From Faecalibacterium sp. I3-3-89 (GTDB lineage: Bacteria; Bacillota; Clostridia; Oscillospirales; Ruminococcaceae): 64,000 nucleotides of DNA. The translations under genes and the position numbers were made by a program. Of this stretch, positions 59,042-64,000 are shown one piece after another; within the stretch, counting starts at the first letter, position 1; every line of letters begins with the position of its first letter. The notes below the pieces were generated by a model that made no database searches, was not told the DNA's origin, and saw only the letters and a list, made by a program, of their open reading frames with translations. The DNA is taken from the NCBI RefSeq assembly GCF_023347275.1, contig NZ_CP094468.1, forward strand, positions 2,542,001-2,606,000, in the 5' to 3' direction.

Positions 59042-59043
59042 CA

Positions 59044-59075
59044 GGGCCGCCCATTTGCGGCCCAGCTCTTTTTTT
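59044..59075 (+). terminator. Terminator after the first kinase
   Basis: GGGCCGC and GCGGCCC pair around CCATTT, followed by AGCTC and seven T. Confidence 0.8.
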
Positions 59076-59109
59076 GTGAGAGAGCAATCATGATGAATCA
59101 AAGTATTGG

Positions 59110-61083
59110 ATGGTATTGCGTATGGAACAACAGCCAAATAAAATCCAGCCTATGCTGCTATCGGCACTTGCCCAATTGAGCACCTGCCTGATCGTCTGGA
59201 ATTTTCATATTCCAAATCCAAATATCCTGCTTTTTGTTGTTCTTTCTGCTGTGCTCGTGAAATACGGCTATGCAGCAGGAATCGTAAGCGGCCTCATTGC
59301 ATTCCTATACTCCGCGTTTTTCTTTTCTACCGACCACAGCTTTTTTCTTTACACCTCTTTGAACCTTCAAAAGCTCATCGTGATCGGCCTTGGTATCGCT
59401 GCGAACATTCTGCTGATCGGTCGCCTGCAATGGCAGTTCGAGCGCTCCAGCATGGAAGAGATGCAGGCCGAAGCCGAGGAAAAGCTTCAAGAAACAACAG
59501 AGAGCTACCGTGCAAAACTTTACTACGATGTCCTGACTGGCGCATACAACCGCCGCTACTATGAGGATATCGCATCCCGTATCGTCGGCCCCGCAGGCAT
59601 CGCGCTGATGGATGTGGACGATTTCAAAATCTGCAACGACACCTATGGACATTACGCCGGTGATATGGCGCTGAAAGCGGTAGCCGCCGCCATCCGCTCC
59701 TGCATCCGGGATTCCGACCTGCTCATCCGCTACGGCGGGGACGAGTTCCTGCTGGTGCTGCCCGGCATTCCGAGCGACATCCTGCAAGCCAAGCTGGAGC
59801 AGATCAGAGCCGCCGTGCAGCAGGCTACTGTACCCGGTTATTCGCATTTTCGCCTCTCGCTGAGCATCGGCGGAACGATGCAGGCCATCACCGACCCGAT
59901 GGAGAATGCGGTTCGCCGGGCAGACCGGCTGATGTATCAGGCAAAGTGCCGCAAGAACGCCGTCATGGCGGAGGTTCCGGGGCATAGTCTTGCAGCGCTG
60001 GAAAAACTTTTACAGAATAAGTCGCAGATCTTACTTGTGGATGACTCCGCAATGAACCGCATGCTGCTAAAGGAGATCCTGGGCGGCGATTACAGCATTC
60101 TTGAAGCAGAAAACGGACAAGAATGCCTGGAAAAAATGCAGGCGGAGGCCGGGAACATCGCACTGGTGCTGCTGGACATCAACATGCCGGTCATGGATGG
60201 CTTCGAGGTGCTCAAGGCCATGAACGCCAACCACACCATCGAGGACATCCCGGTCATCATGATCTCCAGCGATGACTCTAACGCTGTAATTCGGAAGTCC
60301 TATGAACTAGGCGCGAGTGATTATGTCAATCGACCTTTCGATGCACGCATCGTATACCGCCGCGTGACCAACACCATCAAGCTGTATGCCAAGCAGCGGC
60401 GGCTGGTGAAGATGGTGTCCGACCAGATCCGCGCCCGCGAAAATAATACGGATACGCTGGTGGGTGTGCTGAGCCATATCGTAGAATTCCGCAACGGCGA
60501 AAGCGGTGCTCATGTGCGGCATATCCGTATCATCACAGAAATGCTGCTCCACCGCCTATTGGAGATCAGCAACAACTACTCGATTTCTGCAGAACAGCAG
60601 GATCTGATTCCGCTGGCCTCTACCCTGCACGACATCGGCAAAATCGGGATCGACGAAAAGATCCTCAACAAGCCCGGCAGGCTGACCCCGGAGGAATTTG
60701 AGGTCATCAAGACCCACAGTATGCTGGGCGCGGAGATGCTGCAAAAGCTGGAAAATTTCGGCGAGGAGCCGCTGCTGCAGACCGCCTATGAGATCGCCCG
60801 CTGGCACCACGAGCGCTGGGATGGCCGGGGCTACCCGGATGGGCTGAAGGGCGACGACATCCCCATCAGCGCACAGCTGGTCGCGCTGGCCGACGCGTAC
60901 GACGCCCTGACCAGCGAGCGCTGCTATAAAAAGGCTTTCTCCCACGAGAAAGCGGTGCAGATGATCCAGAACGGCGAATGCGGCGTGTTCAACCCGCTGC
61001 TGCTGCAATGCCTGACGGACACACAGGACGAACTGAACGAAAAACTGCATCCGCAGATGCAGGAAAAACAGGAGAAGGAATGA
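59110..61083 (+). CDS. GGDEF - receiver - HD-GYP cyclic-di-GMP protein
   Basis: 657 residues. An N-terminal membrane part with about four helices (15-105) and a short coiled coil precede three domains. A diguanylate cyclase domain has an intact GGDEF at 209-213. A receiver follows at about 305-425 (ILLVDDSAMN, phosphoacceptor in LVLLDINMPVMDG). A C-terminal HD-GYP domain has HDIGKIGIDEKILNKPG and HHERWDGRGYP. It may both make and break cyclic-di-GMP under receiver control. It ends in a 4-bp overlap with the next lipoprotein gene. Confidence 0.9.
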   Translation: MVLRMEQQPNKIQPMLLSALAQLSTCLIVWNFHIPNPNILLFVVLSAVLVKYGYAAGIVSGLIAFLYSAFFFSTDHSFFLYTSLNLQKLIVIGLGIAANILLIGRLQWQFERSSMEEMQAEAEEKLQETTESYRAKLYYDVLTGAYNRRYYEDIASRIVGPAGIALMDVDDFKICNDTYGHYAGDMALKAVAAAIRSCIRDSDLLIRYGGDEFLLVLPGIPSDILQAKLEQIRAAVQQATVPGYSHFRLSLSIGGTMQAITDPMENAVRRADRLMYQAKCRKNAVMAEVPGHSLAALEKLLQNKSQILLVDDSAMNRMLLKEILGGDYSILEAENGQECLEKMQAEAGNIALVLLDINMPVMDGFEVLKAMNANHTIEDIPVIMISSDDSNAVIRKSYELGASDYVNRPFDARIVYRRVTNTIKLYAKQRRLVKMVSDQIRARENNTDTLVGVLSHIVEFRNGESGAHVRHIRIITEMLLHRLLEISNNYSISAEQQDLIPLASTLHDIGKIGIDEKILNKPGRLTPEEFEVIKTHSMLGAEMLQKLENFGEEPLLQTAYEIARWHHERWDGRGYPDGLKGDDIPISAQLVALADAYDALTSERCYKKAFSHEKAVQMIQNGECGVFNPLLLQCLTDTQDELNEKLHPQMQEKQEKE

Positions 61084-61907
61084 AACACAGAATCTCACGC
61101 CGTGCCTTTCTGCGCGGGTGCGGGCTGCTGGCGGCCTCTGCGGCCGCCGGGGGCCTGACCTCCTGCGGAGAGACGAAAGCGAAGGACGGCGGCCTCCCCC
61201 AGATCGTTGTGGGAAGCGACACCTATCCTCCCTATATTTATCTGAACAACGACGGCGTTCCCGCCGGGATCGATGTGGAGATCGCCACCGAAGCGTTCCG
61301 CCGCATGGGGTATTCCACCCGGTTCGAGCCGATCGACTGGGAGCAGAAGACCACCCTCGTGGAGAGCGGTGCCATCGACTGCATCTGGGGCTGCTTTTCC
61401 ATGGAGGGGCGCGAAGCGCTCTACCACTGGGCCGGGCCTTACATGGTGAGCCGTCAGGTGGTCGCCGTGAATGACGACAGCAGCATCCAGTCCCTCAGCG
61501 ACCTTGCCGGAAAGAGCATCGCCGTCCAGAGCACCGGCAAGCCGGAGGAGCTTTTTCTCAGCGGCTCCGACCCCCGCCTCCCGCAGGGGGTCGATGTGTT
61601 CAGCATCGAAGACCGCAGCGTCCAGTATGCGCTGCTGGGCTGCGGCTACGTGGACGCCATCGCCTCCCATGAGACGACCATCCTGCAATATATGAAGGAC
61701 AACTCCGTGGCGTTCCGCATCCTGTCCGAGCCGCTGCTCGTCACCGGGCTGGGCGTGGCCTTTGCAACGAACGACAGCCGGGGGCTGGACAGCCAGCTGA
61801 ACGATACCTTTGCGCAGCTGCGCGAAGACGGCACGCTGGAGCAGATCGTCGGCAAATATCTCGAAAACCCTTCGCAGTATCTGGAGGTGGACACCATTGG
61901 AACATAA
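61080..61907 (+). CDS. Amino-acid-type substrate-binding lipoprotein (SBP_bac_3)
   Basis: 275 residues from the ATG at 61080, overlapping the previous stop as ATGA. The signal SRRAFLRGCGLLAASAAAGGLTSC combines a twin-arginine motif and lipobox. The body shows PQIVVGSDTYPPYIYLNNDGVPAGIDVEIATEAFRRMGY and later LSDLAGKSIAVQSTGKPEE, typical of polar-amino-acid-binding proteins. No permease is adjacent; the next gene, overlapping by 11 bp, is a hybrid kinase, so it is probably a sensory binding protein. Confidence 0.88.
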   Translation: MKHRISRRAFLRGCGLLAASAAAGGLTSCGETKAKDGGLPQIVVGSDTYPPYIYLNNDGVPAGIDVEIATEAFRRMGYSTRFEPIDWEQKTTLVESGAIDCIWGCFSMEGREALYHWAGPYMVSRQVVAVNDDSSIQSLSDLAGKSIAVQSTGKPEELFLSGSDPRLPQGVDVFSIEDRSVQYALLGCGYVDAIASHETTILQYMKDNSVAFRILSEPLLVTGLGVAFATNDSRGLDSQLNDTFAQLREDGTLEQIVGKYLENPSQYLEVDTIGT

Positions 61908-64000
61908 AAATAAGCCCGCTCCGGCTGCGCGGATCTGGGCGCTCTATCTGATCGTCGGCGTGCTCTTCATGGCAGGCGTCGTCTTTTTCTCGAACTGGAA
62001 AGCGCTGTGCTCAACAGAGGAACGCTTTTGCCAGATCCTCGCTTTTGTCAAATCGCAGTCCACCCGCTACGAAAAATACAACGATACCGTTGCCGCGAAG
62101 ACCCTTCGCCGCACGGCGGTCTCGGTGCAGGCGCTGGCCGATGACCCCGCGCTGGACTTCTCCGACCCGCAGTGCCTGAAAAAGGAAACCGAACGGCTCT
62201 GGCTCACCGGCATCTCCGTCCTTGACCCGGAGGGCACGCTCCTCTGCGAGTATACCGCGAACGGGGTCGGCTATGCCCGGTTTGGCGACCAGCTCAGGAC
62301 CGATGCCGCTCTGGATGTCTTCCGCTACCCGCAGAAGACCTATATGAAGCGCGTCCTGCTGGAAGATGGGTCTGTCGTGGATGTGACGGCACACCGGGCA
62401 GGCAGCGGCGCGGCCATCCTGCTCACCTATCGGTACACCCCGGCGGCGCTTGTCGAAGGGACGGCGCTGTCGGTCCAGAGCATTCTGGATGGCTACCCGG
62501 AAGAGACCAGCGGCACCCTGTTCATCGTGCAGAACAATCAGGTCATCGCCTCCAACCGCCCGGAGCTGATCGGGCAGGACACCACGGACAGCCCGACGGT
62601 ACAGGAGATCCGCAAAGTCGGGGTCGCGGAGATGCTGACCCACACCCGCGGCTGGGACGGCTCCGGCTCCTATTTCGGGATGTACAGCCACGGGCGTACC
62701 TTTGACCTCTATGCGTATACAGATGGCAGAACAATCTTCCGTGCGTCCGTCTCCACCATCCTGATGGCACTGGCCGGTTATATCCTGCTCGTGGTCGTCC
62801 TTCAAACGCTGCGCAGGCGCTCGGCACAGGAGATGGAGCAGCAGAAAAAGGAGCAGGAGAAGAAGTATCAGACCCAGCTGGAGGAGCAGAACCGCAAGCT
62901 GGAGATCGCGCTCCAGCACGAGGGGGCGGCAAACCGCGCCAAGCGGGAGTTCCTGTTCAACATGAGCCACGACATCCGCACCCCGATGAACGCCATCATC
63001 GGCTTCACCTCTCTGGCTGCGACCCACATCGACAACCGGGAGCAGGTGTTGGACTACCTGAAAAAGATCTCCACTTCCAGCCAGCACCTCCTCTCCCTCA
63101 TCAACGATGTGCTGGATATGAGCCGCATCGAGAGCGGAAAAGTAAAGCTCGAGGAGCGCGCGGTGCATCTGCCGGATCTCGTCCACGATGTGCGCTCCAT
63201 CATCCAGCCCAATGTCTCGGCCAAGCGGCTGTCGCTCTTCATCGACACCATGGATGTGGAGAACGAGGACATCATCACCGACCCGCTGCGGCTGAATCAG
63301 GTGTTGCTGAACATTCTGTCCAACGCCATCAAGTTCACCCCCACCGGCGGCATGATCAGCCTCCGCATCGCCCAGAAGAACGGTGCGCCCACCGGGCGTG
63401 CCCGCTATGAGTTCCGCATCAAGGACAATGGCATCGGCATGAGCGCGGAGTTCCAGAAGCACATCTTTGAGGAGTTCAGCCGGGAGGAAAGCTCCACCGT
63501 CAGCGGCATTCAGGGCACCGGCCTCGGAATGTCCATCACCAAGAACATCGTGGACCTGATGGGCGGCACCATCGCCATCGAGAGCGAGCTGGGCAAGGGC
63601 AGCGAGTTCATCGTGGACCTCTGCTTTGCACGCTGTGAGCAGAAGGTGGAGCAGCGGCAGCTCCCGCAGCTGGAAGGGCTGCGCGCACTGGTGGCGGACG
63701 ACGACACCGACACCTGCCTGAGCGTCAGCACCATGCTGTCCAAGATCGGGATGCGGCCGGAGTGGACGATCTCCGGCAAGGAGGCGGTGATCCGCACCAA
63801 GTACGCGGTGGAGCGGGGCGATGAATTCAGCGTCTACATCATCGACTGGCTCATCCCCGATATGAACGGCATCGAGATCGTGCGTCAGATCCGCAAGGTG
63901 ATCGGGCACAACTGCCCCATCATCATCCTGACCGCCTACGATTGGGCCGACATCGAGGAAGAAGCCCGCGCTGCTGGAGTGACCGCCTTCTGCGAGAAGC
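61897..64000 (+). CDS. Hybrid sensor histidine kinase (runs off window)
   Basis: Open from a TTG at 61897 (GGAGG 9 nt upstream) to the edge, about 701 residues. Membrane helix IWALYLIVGVLFMAGVVFF, an external cache-type domain, a second helix (SVSTILMALAGYILLVVVL), coiled coil, HisKA (EFLFNMSHDIRTPMNAIIGF), HATPase (GIQGTGLGMSITKNIVDLMGG) and a receiver from about residue 595 (LRALVADDDTDT, then YIIDWLIPDMNG). Further receiver or Hpt domains may follow. It overlaps the binding-protein gene and likely reads its ligand state. Confidence 0.88.
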   Translation, partial: MEHKNKPAPAARIWALYLIVGVLFMAGVVFFSNWKALCSTEERFCQILAFVKSQSTRYEKYNDTVAAKTLRRTAVSVQALADDPALDFSDPQCLKKETERLWLTGISVLDPEGTLLCEYTANGVGYARFGDQLRTDAALDVFRYPQKTYMKRVLLEDGSVVDVTAHRAGSGAAILLTYRYTPAALVEGTALSVQSILDGYPEETSGTLFIVQNNQVIASNRPELIGQDTTDSPTVQEIRKVGVAEMLTHTRGWDGSGSYFGMYSHGRTFDLYAYTDGRTIFRASVSTILMALAGYILLVVVLQTLRRRSAQEMEQQKKEQEKKYQTQLEEQNRKLEIALQHEGAANRAKREFLFNMSHDIRTPMNAIIGFTSLAATHIDNREQVLDYLKKISTSSQHLLSLINDVLDMSRIESGKVKLEERAVHLPDLVHDVRSIIQPNVSAKRLSLFIDTMDVENEDIITDPLRLNQVLLNILSNAIKFTPTGGMISLRIAQKNGAPTGRARYEFRIKDNGIGMSAEFQKHIFEEFSREESSTVSGIQGTGLGMSITKNIVDLMGGTIAIESELGKGSEFIVDLCFARCEQKVEQRQLPQLEGLRALVADDDTDTCLSVSTMLSKIGMRPEWTISGKEAVIRTKYAVERGDEFSVYIIDWLIPDMNGIEIVRQIRKVIGHNCPIIILTAYDWADIEEEARAAGVTAFCEK

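Noticed and set aside
62011..63909. A 632-codon minus-strand frame
   Set aside because: Antisense to the hybrid kinase, whose HisKA, ATPase and receiver motifs are all on the plus strand.

Overview
The window looks like a chromosomal segment of a gut Firmicute in the Oscillospiraceae/Ruminococcaceae, probably near Faecalibacterium, Gemmiger or Subdoligranulum. This is inferred from the GC-rich host genes, a SpoIIE fragment, an AbrB regulator, a dispersed TTGCCCTCTC-type repeat and paired solute-binding-protein/hybrid-kinase loci. No rRNA or other species marker is present, so the genus is a guess.

Layout. (1) Host DNA, 1-11.7 kb: 5' part of spoIIE, a DUF4160 pair, gltX, an AbrB regulator, an alpha/beta hydrolase, a flippase, a peptidase/transporter operon and a GHL10-type lipoprotein or secreted hydrolase. 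(2) A 42.6 kb integrated element, 11,737-54,316, inserted in the anticodon loop of a tRNA-Met(CAT) gene. Its 5' half lies at 11,694 and its 3' half ends at 54,350. The element carries a complete replacement tRNA-Met and terminator beside its tyrosine integrase. (3) Host DNA, 54.4-64 kb: two substrate-binding-lipoprotein/hybrid-histidine-kinase pairs flanking a GGDEF-REC-HD-GYP protein; the last kinase runs off the edge.

Inside the element, the left arm (12-17.9 kb) has int, an Xis-like gene, a PemK/MazF-like gene, two ParB-like genes and regulators. The right arm (48-54 kb) has repA-parA-parB and pcfB-virD4, the order seen in Tn1549-like conjugative elements. The conjugation core is gone. virD4 is cut after about 320 codons, only the ends of topB and of the relaxase remain, and no VirB4, VirB6 or P60 protein is present. 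In their place lies an ~18 kb Tn4451-like mobilizable element (29.15-47.1 kb: tnpX, tnpV, tnpW, MobQ relaxase, an RSF1010-like oriT, an ECF sigma/anti-sigma pair and a BceAB-like ABC/two-component cargo). An IS110 copy sits at 48.5-50.2 kb.

The most interesting unit is an AT-rich island at 17.9-26.5 kb. On the minus strand is a full Agr-type quorum-sensing set: agrA-agrC-agrB, then a 52-codon agrD overlapping the agrB end. Divergent from it are an XRE regulator, a SPASM radical-SAM enzyme, a PqqD-like recognition protein, a 17-residue precursor peptide ending in DGWGKHG, and two ABC half-exporters. A 9-12-9 direct repeat sits 6 bp upstream of the radical-SAM promoter, the geometry expected for a LytTR (AgrA-type) activator. 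The simplest reading is a quorum-controlled radical-SAM RiPP of the W-G-K type carried on a transfer-defective ICE.
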